64,000 nt of DNA from positions 1 to 64,000 of the forward strand of contig NZ_JBDPGJ010000004.1 of assembly GCF_040839445.1 (NCBI RefSeq). The letters are read 5' to 3'. The notes below the pieces were generated by a model, which was not told where the DNA came from, ran no database searches, and was given only the letters and a program-made list of their open reading frames with translations. This document shows positions 8,666 to 17,449 of the stretch, in pieces. Position 1 is the first letter of the stretch; every line of letters begins with the position of its first letter. This DNA comes from Aquibium pacificus. GTDB lineage: Bacteria; Pseudomonadota; Alphaproteobacteria; Rhizobiales; Rhizobiaceae. Made by a program: the position numbers and the translations under genes.

Positions 8666-8798
8666 CTCCTCTCCCCGCGTCGTGGTTCCACGCGAGACAG
8701 AGTGGCCGAAATCAAGCGTCTTCATCATTCCCTCCTCGTCACGAAGAGGGGGTCAGTTCCTCGTGTCGGAAGGGGTCAATTTCTCAGGTCGCCCGACA

Positions 8799-9078
8799 TC
8801 TGGACGGGATGAGCCGATCCGATGCGGCGCGGATCGGCGGCATGCACCGCCAGACGCTGCGCGACTGGGTGCATCGGTTCAACGCCGCCGGCCCCGATGG
8901 TGTTCTCGATCAATGGTCGCCGGGTCCGCCATCGCGGCTGTCGGCCGAGCAGCAGGTGGACCTGGCCGCAATCGTCGAGAAGGGTCCAGACCGCGCCGCT
9001 GACGGTGTCGTGCGCTGGCGGCGCATCGACCTGAAGCGCGTCATCAAGGAGCGTTTCGGCGCTCCTTGCGATCCGTAG
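8799..9078 (+). pseudogene. IS630-family transposase, central fragment
   Basis: This is the continuation of the IS630 transposase begun at 4388: DGMSRSDAARIGGMHRQTL, DWVHRFNAAGPDGVLDQW and SPGPPSRLSAEQQVDLA, then VRWRRIDLKRVIKERFG. The helix-turn-helix and linker are present, but the DDE catalytic domain is missing. Homology ends near 9060, where another transposase remnant on the opposite strand begins. The first five bases are the IS21 target duplication. Confidence 0.82.
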
Positions 9079-9200
9079 AGGGTGGCTTCGACGACGTCCT
9101 CGACGTCTTTTCCGGCCGCTACAACCGAAGCACCAGATCGATCAGTTCGTCCTTCGAAAGCCGCTGCAAATCACCGCGATCCATGCCCTGATGGATTCAG
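9066..9200 (-). pseudogene. Transposase N-terminal remnant with in-frame stop
   Basis: Read on the minus strand, 9200 to 9066 gives GDLQRLSKDELIDLVLRL, a stop codon, then RPEKTSRTSSKPPS. This wording is typical of the N-terminus of IS66-like TnpC proteins, where the stop would be a Gln codon (CAG to TAG). It abuts the truncated IS630 gene at one end and the IS6 remnant at the other. Too short to assign firmly. Confidence 0.4.
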
Positions 9201-9456
9201 GCTTTCGGCCCGTTGGCAAGGGGTGAGCAATTACCGTCCAGGTGCCACTTGCCAGTGACGGCACGCTTTCTCCGTTGAAGCGCTGCAGCAGCTGCGGCGC
9301 GAAATGTACGACCCAGCGGTGAACGGTGGAGTGATCGACGATCAGGCCACGCTCAGTCATCATCTCTTCCAGATCGCGCAGGCTGAGATTGTAGGCGAGG
9401 TACCAGCGTATACACAGCAGGATCACCGACTGGTCAAAATGACGGCCCTTGAACAT
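9201..9456 (-). pseudogene. IS6-family transposase N-terminal remnant, frameshifted
   Basis: From ATG 9456 the protein FKGRHFDQSVILLCIRWYLA, SLRDLEEMMTERGL and HRWVVHFAPQLLQRFN is the IS6-family N-terminus, including the helix-turn-helix. A frameshift follows. In the next frame RRKRAVTGKWHLDG continues the family sequence up to the first catalytic Asp, then homology ends at about 9225. The rest of the DDE domain is absent, so this is a decayed fragment. Confidence 0.75.
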
Positions 9457-9479
9457 GACGAACTCCCACGAAGCCGATG

Positions 9480-9727
9480 AGCCTTCATGCCCTCACCGCC
9501 ATTACCGAAGAGTTTGCGACAGAACCGTTCGTTCTCCTTCTCCAACTCCTTCAGCCTCTTCACCTGGTCGGCCTTCAACCCGCCATACTCCTTGGCCATC
9601 GGTAGTAGGTGAACTGCGTCACGCCGATCGAGCGAACCGCCTCGGCTACCGACTGGCCTTGCGACACCAACACGTCGACTTGCCGGAGCTTCGCGACAAT
9701 TTCCTCAGGCCTCTTCTTCTGGGGCAT
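9480..9727 (-). pseudogene. IS3-family OrfA remnant, frameshifted
   Basis: From ATG 9727 the sequence PEEIVAKLRQVDVLVSQGQ, AEAVRSIGVTQFTYYRW matches the helix-turn-helix OrfA of IS3/IS407-group elements. A one-base deletion near 9598 shifts the frame. The leucine-zipper part (GGLKADQVKRLKELEKENER) follows in the next frame, then degenerates (FCRKLFGNGGEGM). No OrfB is present nearby. Confidence 0.75.
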
Positions 9728-9755
9728 TCCTCTGTCCTCCAACTGGCTCGAAAGC

Positions 9756-10262
9756 CTACTTCAGGGAGGACCCCTTTTCAGGGGGCAGGCCAGCGATATT
9801 GTCCTTGAGCCTTGCGAGCTGGGCATGGAGCTGTACGAACTCCTCGCCTGTCATGGCGAGCTTGCACGCGATGTTGCGCACGACGTTCATGGCGGATTCG
9901 CGGAGGACCTCTCCAGCAGGTGTCAGTCCGACATTGACCTGTCGTTCGTCATTCTGCTCGCGCTTGCGGGTGATCAGGCCCCGCCCCTCAAGCCGCTTTA
10001 GGAGCGGCGTCAGCGTGCCCGAGTCGAGCATGAGCCGATCACCGATCTGGCCGACATTCAAACGCTCGTCTTCCCATAGGACAAGCATGACCAGATACTG
10101 CGGATAGGTGAGACCCAGTTCGTCCAGCAAGGGCCGGTACGTGTTGGTGATTGCTCGAGAGGTGGAATAAAGAGCGAAGCAAATTTGATGACTCAGCTTC
10201 ATGCTGAGATTCTCGGTCACTTCCCTGCCTTCAGGCGCCAATTTGGCGGCGTCACTTTGCAT
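9756..10262 (-). CDS. ohrR: MarR-family organic hydroperoxide regulator OhrR
   Basis: OhrR is a dimeric winged-helix repressor that senses organic hydroperoxides through a reactive N-terminal cysteine. Here the motif HQICFALYSTSRA holds that Cys, followed by RPLLDELGLTYPQYLVMLVL, the family signature, and the recognition-helix region LMLDSGTLTPLLKRLEGRGL. It is divergent from ohr, its usual target. I chose ATG 10262. ATG 10364 gives a longer N-terminus but would overlap the ohr promoter, and ATG 10202 is also possible. The C-terminal end (EKGSSLK) runs to within 30 bp of an IS3 remnant. Confidence 0.88.
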   Translation of the reverse strand: MQSDAAKLAPEGREVTENLSMKLSHQICFALYSTSRAITNTYRPLLDELGLTYPQYLVMLVLWEDERLNVGQIGDRLMLDSGTLTPLLKRLEGRGLITRKREQNDERQVNVGLTPAGEVLRESAMNVVRNIACKLAMTGEEFVQLHAQLARLKDNIAGLPPEKGSSLK

Positions 10263-10334
10263 CTCGCCTAAGCCCTTTTCTCCGTCGATCTGTGATCGAT
10301 AACGGAACTCTTTCGATGGGTCGAGGGGTGAAAG

Positions 10335-10386
10335 TAAATTGTGTGCAAAATAATTTCTTGACATTTAATGGTACGTTCGTAGGCTT
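10335..10386 (+). promoter_or_regulatory. ohr promoter and likely OhrR operator
   Basis: TTGACA at 10358-10363 is followed 16 bp later by TAGGCT at 10380-10385, a plausible sigma-70 promoter for ohr. Immediately upstream an AAATT (10336-10340) and AATTT (10352-10356) pair forms an AT-rich inverted repeat overlapping the -35 side, positioned as expected for repression by OhrR. The operator assignment is inference from position. Confidence 0.5.
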
Positions 10387-10420
10387 TGCACGATCGCTAT
10401 TACGGGGAAAAGGAGGGTTC

Positions 10421-10846
10421 ATGGATCCCGTCTATACGACCACGGTGAAAGTTTCGGGTGGCCGCGCAGGACGCGCTCGCTCCGAGGATGGGGTTTTGGA
10501 CCTTGAGCTGTCGGTTCCGAAGGGACTTGGCGGCGGCGGTGGCAGCGGGACCAACCCCGAGCAGCTCTTTGCAGCCGGCTACGCAGCATGTTTTGAAAGC
10601 TCGCTGCGTGCTGTGGCAAGCCAGAAAAAGATCTCGATCTCCGACAGTTCTATAACCGCGACAGTCGGCATCGGACCCATCGCAAGCGGCGGCTTCGGAT
10701 TGTCGGTCGTGCTCGATGTTTTCCTTGATGGACCCGACAAGAGCCAGGCCCAGGAGCTCGTCGATATCGCGCATGGCACGATGTGCCCCTATTCCAACGC
10801 GGTACGCGGCAATGTGGGCGTCAAAGTCAACGTTTCGACGGCATAG
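10421..10846 (+). CDS. ohr: Organic hydroperoxide resistance protein Ohr (OsmC family)
   Basis: Ohr is a cytosolic thiol peroxidase that reduces organic and fatty-acid hydroperoxides, usually recycled by lipoyl-dependent proteins. The 141-residue protein has the two catalytic cysteines in AAGYAACFESSLRAVA (about residue 60) and GTMCPYSNAVRGNV (about residue 124). The N-terminal VYTTTVKVSGGRAG and GTNPEQLFAAGY are family signatures. The ATG at 10421 is preceded by AGGAGG at 10411-10416. Divergent from ohrR with a promoter between them. Confidence 0.95.
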   Translation: MDPVYTTTVKVSGGRAGRARSEDGVLDLELSVPKGLGGGGGSGTNPEQLFAAGYAACFESSLRAVASQKKISISDSSITATVGIGPIASGGFGLSVVLDVFLDGPDKSQAQELVDIAHGTMCPYSNAVRGNVGVKVNVSTA

Positions 10847-10936
10847 CACGGCCCTCCATTAGACTTTCTGCTCGCTCAGACCCATTGATGACAGCGCTCG
10901 CCTGATCGGTCGTGCGCGCAGGCGCAGGAGACCGAT

Positions 10937-12553
10937 TTGGCGGCGGACGATGAATTCGACGTCATAGTGCTCGGCACGGGCATTGCGGGCATGGCCGCGG
11001 CTCTTGCCGCCGCCAATTTGGGTATGCGGGCGCTTCTCCTCGAAAAGGCGCATCTGGTCGGCGGAGGAACCACCGATTCCTATGGGCTGATATGGGTCGG
11101 TGGGAATCACCTCGCCGAGGCGGCCGGATTGCGTGACAACCGGGACGACATCCTGGCCTATATGCGTTTCGTTGCGGGCGGCGAAAGCCAGGCGGCGAAG
11201 CTGGAAGCCTATGTCGACCAATCGCCCGGCGCGCTCCGCTTCTTCGAACAATGCGGTGTGGAATTCCAGCTGACCCGCGGAGTGGCGGATCATTATATGG
11301 GCATCGCTCCCGGCGCGCGCTCCGAAGGGCGGACCGTCGAGGCGAAGCTCATTTCCGGCTATGAACTCGGCGAGTGGCGGGAACGCGTGAGGCGCCCGGC
11401 CATGCAGCCGTTCTTTCTGACCGCCGAGGAACAGGTGGCCTGGGGCGGAATGAACACAATGCATTCCTGGAACCAGGACCTCGTGACTGACCGCCGCCAA
11501 AAGGATATGCGCGGCAAGGGCGTCGGTCTCATCAGCCAGTTCCTGCGCGGCCTGCTGGCCGCTGACGTACCGATCTTGACCAATGTGGATACCCGCTCGC
11601 TGATAAACGACGGCAATCGCGTGGCCGGCGTCGAATTGGCCGATGGCCGCCGCATCAAGGCATCCAGGGGCGTCGTACTCGCCGCCGGGGGCTATGAGTC
11701 CAATCTGGAACTGGTGCAGACCTTCGAGGGGATGCCCGGTTGGACGTCGCAATGTCCGGAAAGCAATTGCGGTGACGGTCTCGTGCTTGCGGGCGAGATC
11801 GGCGGCGCGATCCATCTGATCCGCAACAATCTTCAATTGTTCCTCGGATTCGAGGTGCCGGTTGAAGATGCGCCGGGCGGCAAGGAATTCCATCTGGCCG
11901 GCATCGTCGAACTTTGCAGTCCCCACACCATGGTGGTCAACCGGTTCGGCATGCGCTTCGCCGATGAATCCTATTTTCAGGGGATGGTGCCCGCCTTGCG
12001 CCGGTTCGATGTCGAGACGCACAGTCACGCCAACCTGCCCTGCTTCCTGCTTTTCGATTCCGAATATGCGGAGAATTATTCATTCGGCGGTTCGCCCGCC
12101 GGACGGATACCGCAATGGGTAGCCTCGAGCGAAACGCTGGACGGGCTGGCCGCCCACCTTGGCATCGACCCGGAAGGGCTCGCGCAGACGGCCTCCCGGT
12201 TTGCCGATTTTGCCGAAGCCGGCGTGGACGAGGATTTTCACCGAGGCGAGAAGGCCTGGCGGTTGGCCAAGATGGGCGGCAACCTCCGCAATCCCACGAT
12301 GGGCTCGCTGTCCAAGGCTCCGTTCTATGGCATCGAATTGCGGCCGACAGGCGCCGGCTCGGCCGGCCTCCTGACCGACGATCGCGCGCAAGTCCTGAAT
12401 GTGCGGGGAAACGCAATTTCAGGCCTCTACGCGACCGGCAACACGGCCGCGCGAACGGAATTCGGGACCGGCTATCAAGCGGGTTTCACGCTGGCTTCAG
12501 GCATGACCTTCGGATGGCTGGCGGCACAGCATATGCGCGCGCACAGGCCTTAG
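10937..12553 (+). CDS. FAD-dependent dehydrogenase, fumarate reductase/KstD type (paralogue 1)
   Basis: A 538-residue flavoprotein of the FAD_binding_2 family (fumarate reductase flavoprotein, 3-ketosteroid dehydrogenase, tricarballylate dehydrogenase). The N-terminal Rossmann motif VIVLGTGIAGMAAALAA, the GGGTTDSYGLIWVGGNH segment near residue 45, VVLAAGGYESN near 245 and the C-terminal FAD-binding TGNTAARTEFGTGYQAG are visible. No signal peptide or haem sites are seen, so it is probably cytosolic and delivers electrons to another carrier. TTG 10937 is preceded by AGGAG. It is convergent with paralogue 2 and shares GG.N..AE, GYQAG and other blocks with both paralogues. The substrate is unknown; alpha,beta-dehydrogenation of a carboxylic acid is likely. 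Confidence 0.85.
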   Translation: MAADDEFDVIVLGTGIAGMAAALAAANLGMRALLLEKAHLVGGGTTDSYGLIWVGGNHLAEAAGLRDNRDDILAYMRFVAGGESQAAKLEAYVDQSPGALRFFEQCGVEFQLTRGVADHYMGIAPGARSEGRTVEAKLISGYELGEWRERVRRPAMQPFFLTAEEQVAWGGMNTMHSWNQDLVTDRRQKDMRGKGVGLISQFLRGLLAADVPILTNVDTRSLINDGNRVAGVELADGRRIKASRGVVLAAGGYESNLELVQTFEGMPGWTSQCPESNCGDGLVLAGEIGGAIHLIRNNLQLFLGFEVPVEDAPGGKEFHLAGIVELCSPHTMVVNRFGMRFADESYFQGMVPALRRFDVETHSHANLPCFLLFDSEYAENYSFGGSPAGRIPQWVASSETLDGLAAHLGIDPEGLAQTASRFADFAEAGVDEDFHRGEKAWRLAKMGGNLRNPTMGSLSKAPFYGIELRPTGAGSAGLLTDDRAQVLNVRGNAISGLYATGNTAARTEFGTGYQAGFTLASGMTFGWLAAQHMRAHRP

Positions 12554-12573
12554 CGGTCTGCAGGAAAGCGTCA

Positions 12574-14187
12574 CTACTGGGCTGCAGCCTTCATATGGCG
12601 CACCGCCTGGAGACTGAAGGTCATGCAGGATGCCAGCGTAAGGCCGGCCTGATAGCCGGTCCCGAATTCGGTATGGGCGGCCGCATTGCCGCTTGCATAG
12701 AGGCCCGGCATCGGATGGCCGCGCACATGCAGTACCTGTCCGTGCACATCGGTAGCAAGCCCGGCCGAGGCGCCGACGCTCGGATGCAGTTCGATGCCGT
12801 AGAACGGGCCCGTGTCCAACCGCCCGAGACTCGAATTGACAGTCGGGTCGGTGCCGGCGGCCAGCTTCCATTTGTTTGCCCCGCGGTCGAAATCCGCGTC
12901 GCGGCCCTGATCACAAAAAGCGTTGAACAGGCCGACCGTCGCGGTGAGGGAGGCGGGATCCATGCCGAGCTTGTCGGCCAAGCCTTCCATAGTGTCGCTC
13001 CGCTCCACCCATTCCGGCACGGCGCTGCCGGCCGGCAGGCCCGCGAATGAGAATTTCTGCGCATACTGACTATCGAAGATGAGATAGCAGGGCAAATTGA
13101 CGTATTGATGCGTATCCGGGTCGAACTCCCGAAGCTTCGGCCCGACCGCCTGGAAATAGGCTTCGTTGGCAAAGCGGCGGCCGGCTCTGTTGACGACGAT
13201 AGTGTGCGGACTGGTCAGTTCGATGATCGCAGCCGGACGAAAAGTCTGCTTGCCCGTATCGGTGGCCGTCATGCTGAAGCCCAGCATGAGCTGCAGATTC
13301 TGGTGGATCTGGCGGATCGCAGCACCCTTCTCCGCGCCGCAGATCATTCCGTCCCCGCTGATATTCTCGGGGAAGATCGAACGGTAACCCGGCAGACCGT
13401 CATAGTTCCTTGCCAGTTCCAAGTTGGATTCATAACCGCCGGTTGCCAGAACCACCCCCCTGCGTGCGCCGATCATGCGGCCGTCGGTCAAAACTATTCC
13501 TTTGGTCCTGCCGTCCTCGACCACGAGTTCCGCCAGCGCCGCATCCGTCCAGACGGGCACGTCGCGGTCGATGAGTGCCTTCAGGAAGCGCGCCACGAGG
13601 CCGACACCGAGCCCCAGGAAATCCTCTTTCTTCCGATTCTCCATAGTGTCCCGATCCCAGCTTGAGAAGCTGTGGATGCCGCCCCAGCCGACCAATTCCT
13701 CAGCTGAGATGTTGAACGGCACGCCAGGCGGCGTGTAGAGCTTCTGGCGCCATGGCCCGAGTTCATACCCCGACATCGGTGCGGCCTCGATCGAGCGCCC
13801 GGTCTCGGCGGAGCCGGGCCCCCGGTCGAAATAGTGGTCTGTCAGTCCGTGGATTCTCAGGAACGGAATGCCGCAATCTTCAAAGAAGCGGATGGCGCTG
13901 GGCGTCTCGCGGATGAACGCCTCGAGCCTGTCGGTCTCCGCATGCCCCCCGCTCAGGAAATCGAGGTAGCGGCGCACGTCGGCCATATCGTCGGAAATGC
14001 CTTCGCGCTCGGCGATATGGTTTCCGCCGACCCAGATCAAACCATAGGAATGGGACGTTCCGCCACCGACGGCAGTCGATTTTTCGACGAGGATGGTGGA
14101 AAAGCCGTGCGCCTGCGCCGCAAGCGCCGCCGACAGGCCGGCGATTCCCGACCCCACTACGACGACATCGACTTCCAGTTCGGCCAT
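12574..14187 (-). CDS. FAD-dependent dehydrogenase, fumarate reductase/KstD type (paralogue 2)
   Basis: A 537-residue paralogue of the flavoproteins at 10937 and 20521. Landmarks are VVVVGSGIAGLSAALAA, GGGTSHSYGLIWVGGNH, VVLATGGYESNLELARN and SGNAAAHTEFGTGYQAG. ATG 14187 has GGAG upstream. It is the last gene of a minus-strand set (dctP 16265, dctQ 15642, dctM 14227, then this gene), so it probably oxidises the acid brought in by that TRAP transporter. The catalytic pocket cannot be assigned from sequence alone. The KstD-like length (about 540 residues) is longer than the tricarballylate dehydrogenase TcuA. Confidence 0.85.
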   Translation of the reverse strand: MAELEVDVVVVGSGIAGLSAALAAQAHGFSTILVEKSTAVGGGTSHSYGLIWVGGNHIAEREGISDDMADVRRYLDFLSGGHAETDRLEAFIRETPSAIRFFEDCGIPFLRIHGLTDHYFDRGPGSAETGRSIEAAPMSGYELGPWRQKLYTPPGVPFNISAEELVGWGGIHSFSSWDRDTMENRKKEDFLGLGVGLVARFLKALIDRDVPVWTDAALAELVVEDGRTKGIVLTDGRMIGARRGVVLATGGYESNLELARNYDGLPGYRSIFPENISGDGMICGAEKGAAIRQIHQNLQLMLGFSMTATDTGKQTFRPAAIIELTSPHTIVVNRAGRRFANEAYFQAVGPKLREFDPDTHQYVNLPCYLIFDSQYAQKFSFAGLPAGSAVPEWVERSDTMEGLADKLGMDPASLTATVGLFNAFCDQGRDADFDRGANKWKLAAGTDPTVNSSLGRLDTGPFYGIELHPSVGASAGLATDVHGQVLHVRGHPMPGLYASGNAAAHTEFGTGYQAGLTLASCMTFSLQAVRHMKAAAQ

Positions 14188-14226
14188 AATGATACTCCAT
14201 TGAGTGCAGGTTCGCTACCCGGCTCG

Positions 14227-15645
14227 TCAATTGACGGTGCTAGGCAGATAAAGCGAAAGCGCGGGAAAAAGGATCAGAAGAGCGAGCCTGACCAAATCGG
14301 CCGCGACAAAGGGGATCACGCCGCGAAACATCGTTCCCGTGGAAATATGCGGCAGACTGGTCTGGACCACGAAGAGGTTCATCCCCACCGGCGGACTGAT
14401 GAGGCCGATCTCGACGACGACCACGATCAGAATGCCGAACCAGACCGGATCGACACCCATTTGCGTCACGATCGGGAAAAAGATCGGCAATGTGAGGAAC
14501 ACCATGGAAAGTTCTTCCATGATCGATCCGAGAAGCAGGTAGATGAGGCAGATGATGCCGATGACCGCTACCGGACCAAGGTTGAGATCGACGATGACCC
14601 CGGTGATGTCGGCGGCCATACTGGTGTAGTTGATGAAATTGGCGAAGATCATCGCGCCGATAAGGATGGTGAAGATCATCGCCGTCGTCCGGGCTGTCTC
14701 GCTCAACACGTCCCAGAAGTCCCGCAACGTCAGTGTCCGGCGGCCCATCGAGAAGGCGAACGCCCCGGCGGCGCCGACGCCCGCAGCCTCGGTCGGCGTG
14801 AAAACGCCGCCATAGATGCCGCCCACCACGAGGGCAAACAGCGCGATGACATTGACGATGCCGGGCGAAAAAAGGGCGAGGACGAAGATCGCAAGCGCTG
14901 CCACGATGCCGAGGCTTGCTGTGGGGATGATCCCGAACCAACCACCTGCCCCGATGATGACGGCAAGAACCGCAAGAAACCCGAGGCCGTTCAGGGCTTT
15001 CAGCCTTTTCGCCCACGGGACGCGTTCGCCGGCGGGACCCGCGGCTGGATCGAAATAGGTGACCACCATCACTGCCAGGCAAAGCAGCAGCGTCGCGATG
15101 ATGCCCGGGATGATCGCCGCGATGAACAGCGTGCGGATATTCGTCTCAGTCAACAGGCCGTAGAGAACCAGCACCGTCGAGGGCGGGATGATGATGCCCA
15201 GAGTGCCGCCGGCGGCAATTGCCGACGCCGCGAGCTTGTCGGAATATCTGCTCGCCCGCATCGGCGGATAGGCGACCTTGGTCATTGTCGCCGCCGTCGC
15301 GATCGAGGAACCGCAAACGGCCCCGAAACCTGCGCAGGCGGTAATCGTCGCGATGGCGAGGCCGCCGCGACGATGGCCGATAAATGACCGCGCGATTTCA
15401 TACAATTCATCCGAGATGCCGGAGCGGGCAACGAAATTGCCCATGAGGATGAACATCGGGACGACTGAAAACGAATAGGTGAAGCCGGCCTCATATGTCA
15501 TTGCCGCCGCCGTTGCCGCCGCGGGGGTCCAGCCGCGCTCAAGAGCGATCCCGATGGTGCCGACAAGCCCCATCGCGAAGGCGATCGGCATGCGCAGCAG
15601 CAGAAGGACGAAAAGCGCTCCCAGCCCGGCAAGGGCCACGGTCAT
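14227..15645 (-). CDS. dctM: TRAP transporter large permease DctM
   Basis: A 472-residue multi-spanning membrane protein, the sodium-coupled transport subunit of a TRAP system. Family wording includes LLRMPIAFAMGLVGTIGIAL at the N-terminus, FGAVCGSSIATAATMTKVAYP (about residues 88-108), GGTLGIIIPPSTVLVLYG and the C-terminal LISPPVGMNLFVVQTSLPH. ATG 15645 overlaps the dctQ stop as ATGA (15642-15645), giving translational coupling. The frame is open further upstream, but that part is out-of-frame dctQ sequence. It works with the DctQ just upstream and DctP at 16265. Confidence 0.93.
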   Translation of the reverse strand: MTVALAGLGALFVLLLLRMPIAFAMGLVGTIGIALERGWTPAAATAAAMTYEAGFTYSFSVVPMFILMGNFVARSGISDELYEIARSFIGHRRGGLAIATITACAGFGAVCGSSIATAATMTKVAYPPMRASRYSDKLAASAIAAGGTLGIIIPPSTVLVLYGLLTETNIRTLFIAAIIPGIIATLLLCLAVMVVTYFDPAAGPAGERVPWAKRLKALNGLGFLAVLAVIIGAGGWFGIIPTASLGIVAALAIFVLALFSPGIVNVIALFALVVGGIYGGVFTPTEAAGVGAAGAFAFSMGRRTLTLRDFWDVLSETARTTAMIFTILIGAMIFANFINYTSMAADITGVIVDLNLGPVAVIGIICLIYLLLGSIMEELSMVFLTLPIFFPIVTQMGVDPVWFGILIVVVVEIGLISPPVGMNLFVVQTSLPHISTGTMFRGVIPFVAADLVRLALLILFPALSLYLPSTVN

Positions 15646-16148
15646 GCGGCTTCTCCCCGATGCGGGGACGGTTTTTCCCGCCTTATCCGTTCGCCGATCA
15701 GCAGCAGTTGGCCGATGCCGGACAGGAAAAGCAGCGCGGCCATGAAGTAGGTAACGGGAGCAAGGGGCAAGGACAGAACGGCGGTGGTATCGCCATAGGC
15801 CAGCAGGCTGCTGGCTTTCTGGAAAACAACATAGCAAAGAAAGAACGCCAAAAGGCAGGCGAGAATATTCACCGATGCTTCGATGACGCGGTCGATGGCG
15901 AGCGGGAAGGCGATCAGATCCACCTTGATATGCTGGTCGGCGCGAGAGACTGATGGAAGGCCGCCGAAGATCAGCACGACCAGCAGGAACTCGGTCCCCT
16001 CCAGCGCGCCCGTCACCGGCTTGTTGAAAGCGTACCGCCCCACGACATCGACCATGGTCACGAGCATCATGGCGAACAGGGCGATGCAGGCCAGCCCCCG
16101 CAGGAACAGTTCGGACGAGCGGTAGAGGCGGTCCAGGAATCGGATCAT
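15642..16148 (-). CDS. dctQ: TRAP transporter small permease DctQ
   Basis: A 168-residue four-helix membrane protein, the small TRAP subunit. Hydrophobic segments lie at about residues 15-37, 50-67, 88-109 and 130-150. DQHIKVDLI in the middle is the typical DctQ loop (xxHixvdlI). It overlaps dctM by 4 bp. It begins 117 bp after the dctP stop codon, in the same transcription unit. Confidence 0.9.
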   Translation of the reverse strand: MIRFLDRLYRSSELFLRGLACIALFAMMLVTMVDVVGRYAFNKPVTGALEGTEFLLVVLIFGGLPSVSRADQHIKVDLIAFPLAIDRVIEASVNILACLLAFFLCYVVFQKASSLLAYGDTTAVLSLPLAPVTYFMAALLFLSGIGQLLLIGERIRREKPSPHRGEAA

Positions 16149-16264
16149 CTATTTGGAAGCTCACCAGTTATCAAACCGCCGATGGGCTCGAGGACCGGCA
16201 ATTGGCGACACTCGATTTGCCGTCCTGGAAACCTCAAACGGCTTTCAGAGAGCAACGGCAGCCC

Positions 16265-17296
16265 TCAATTGCTCGCGGACAGTTCCTTGATCTGCTCACG
16301 AAAATATTCAAGGGCAGCCGCGCCATCGACACCTTTCGCCGCGGCCTGGTCGATCCACTGCTGCTCCACCGAAGCTGTCTTTTCGCGCATCTCGTCGATG
16401 AATCCCTGAGAAGCGGTAGTGATGGAAATCTCGGGGTTCGCCTGAATCGCCGCCAGGCCGACGCGGTCATCCTCGTCAAGCGCGATGCCCGCCCGCTTCG
16501 CCAGAACCTCGCCCGAGACCGACATGACGGCTTCCTGGTCTTGCGGCGACAAGGTCTCGAACGCGGCCTCGTTCATGAACATTGAAAAGGCCGCATTGTA
16601 GAGGCCGCCGGGAACCAGTGTCCCGAACTTGATCGTCTCCTGCAGGTTGAACCCGGCGATGGAGCCCGCGGGAAACATCACGCCATCGATGATACCGGCG
16701 TTCAATAGTTCGAAAACCTCGGATGCCGGCTTTACGATGGGGGTGGCGCCAAGCGCGGCCACCACATCCGTCATCACGCCGCCGGCGGCGCGGATCTTCA
16801 AACCCTCGGCATCCGCGACCGTTTCGATGGGATGCATCGAGTTGAAGATGTTGCCTGGGCCATGGGTGAACACGCCGAGCAGTTTCACTCCGGCATGTTC
16901 GTCGGCCTGTGCAAAAAATTTGTCGTAGGTGCGCTGATAGGCAATTGTTGTCGCTTCGGCACTGTTTCCCAGCCCCGGCAATTCCGCCATGCGGCTGAGT
17001 GTAAATCGGCCGGGGGTCAGGCCGTCCACCGTCCAGGAAACGTCGGCAAGACCGTCACGGACGGCGTCGAATGTGCCCGCGGGTGCGGTGACGGGCTTGG
17101 CCAGCAGTTCGACCTTGACGCGCCCTTCGGTAACGTGCTCGACATCCTGCGCCCACGCCATCAGGATGTCTTCGGTGATCACATTGTTGGCGGGAAGATA
17201 GCTGGACGCGGTCAGAACCGTCTGAGCTTGCGCGACCCCGGCCAGCAGGCCGAATGCGGTCAAACCCGATAGGATGCGTGTAGCAATTGAATTCAT
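16265..17296 (-). CDS. dctP: TRAP transporter substrate-binding protein DctP
   Basis: A 343-residue periplasmic binding protein. The Sec signal peptide runs to about residue 23 (FGLLAGVAQAQ), and mature sequence starts TVLTASSYLPANN. The conserved ligand-binding Arg segment is LKIRAAGGVMTDVVAALGATP, followed by SEVFELLNAGIIDGVMFPAG. The Arg in this family normally binds the substrate carboxylate, so the ligand is probably an organic acid. ATG 17296 is chosen over an upstream start because GGAGGAG lies 8 bp before it and a normal signal peptide results. First gene of the dctP-dctQ-dctM-FAD dehydrogenase set. Confidence 0.92.
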   Translation of the reverse strand: MNSIATRILSGLTAFGLLAGVAQAQTVLTASSYLPANNVITEDILMAWAQDVEHVTEGRVKVELLAKPVTAPAGTFDAVRDGLADVSWTVDGLTPGRFTLSRMAELPGLGNSAEATTIAYQRTYDKFFAQADEHAGVKLLGVFTHGPGNIFNSMHPIETVADAEGLKIRAAGGVMTDVVAALGATPIVKPASEVFELLNAGIIDGVMFPAGSIAGFNLQETIKFGTLVPGGLYNAAFSMFMNEAAFETLSPQDQEAVMSVSGEVLAKRAGIALDEDDRVGLAAIQANPEISITTASQGFIDEMREKTASVEQQWIDQAAAKGVDGAAALEYFREQIKELSASN

Positions 17297-17449
17297 CGTC
17301 GATCTCCTCCTTGGACTTCGCACCACAACACCCAAAGGCCGTAACTGCGATGCGTGGACATTTTTTGCCGGACTAGCGGCTGCCTTCTACGCTCCTCACT
17401 TTCATAGTCCGAAGCGGCGAAGTCAACCAAATATAATTTACCGATTTAT

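Larger units (their letters stand above)
4506..8798. mobile_element. IS21-family element with 5-bp target duplication, itself interrupted
   Basis: The termini are inverted: TGTCAAGCGACTCC at 4506 and the complement of TGTCGGGCGACCTG ending at 8798. Both are followed internally by paired GTTGACCCC/ATTGACCCC and AACTGACCCCCTC motifs, the repeated transposase-binding sites of IS21 ends. TCTGG is duplicated at 4501-4505 and 8799-8803. It carries istA and istB on the minus strand. A 2063-bp DDE element sits inside istA, so the original IS21 was about 2.2 kb. Both ist genes are also frameshifted, so the copy is dead. Confidence 0.93.

Noticed and set aside
13834..15387. Long plus-strand open frame over FAD dehydrogenase and dctM
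   Set aside because: It is antisense to two clear genes, rich in Arg, Asp and Gly, with no known domain. This is a typical GC-rich shadow frame.
14227..16164. Single 645-residue fused DctQ-DctM from 16164
   Set aside because: The first 170 residues of that frame are Arg/Pro/Gly-rich out-of-frame sequence. A proper DctQ is in another frame (15642-16148) and DctM starts at ATG 15645 with ATGA overlap.
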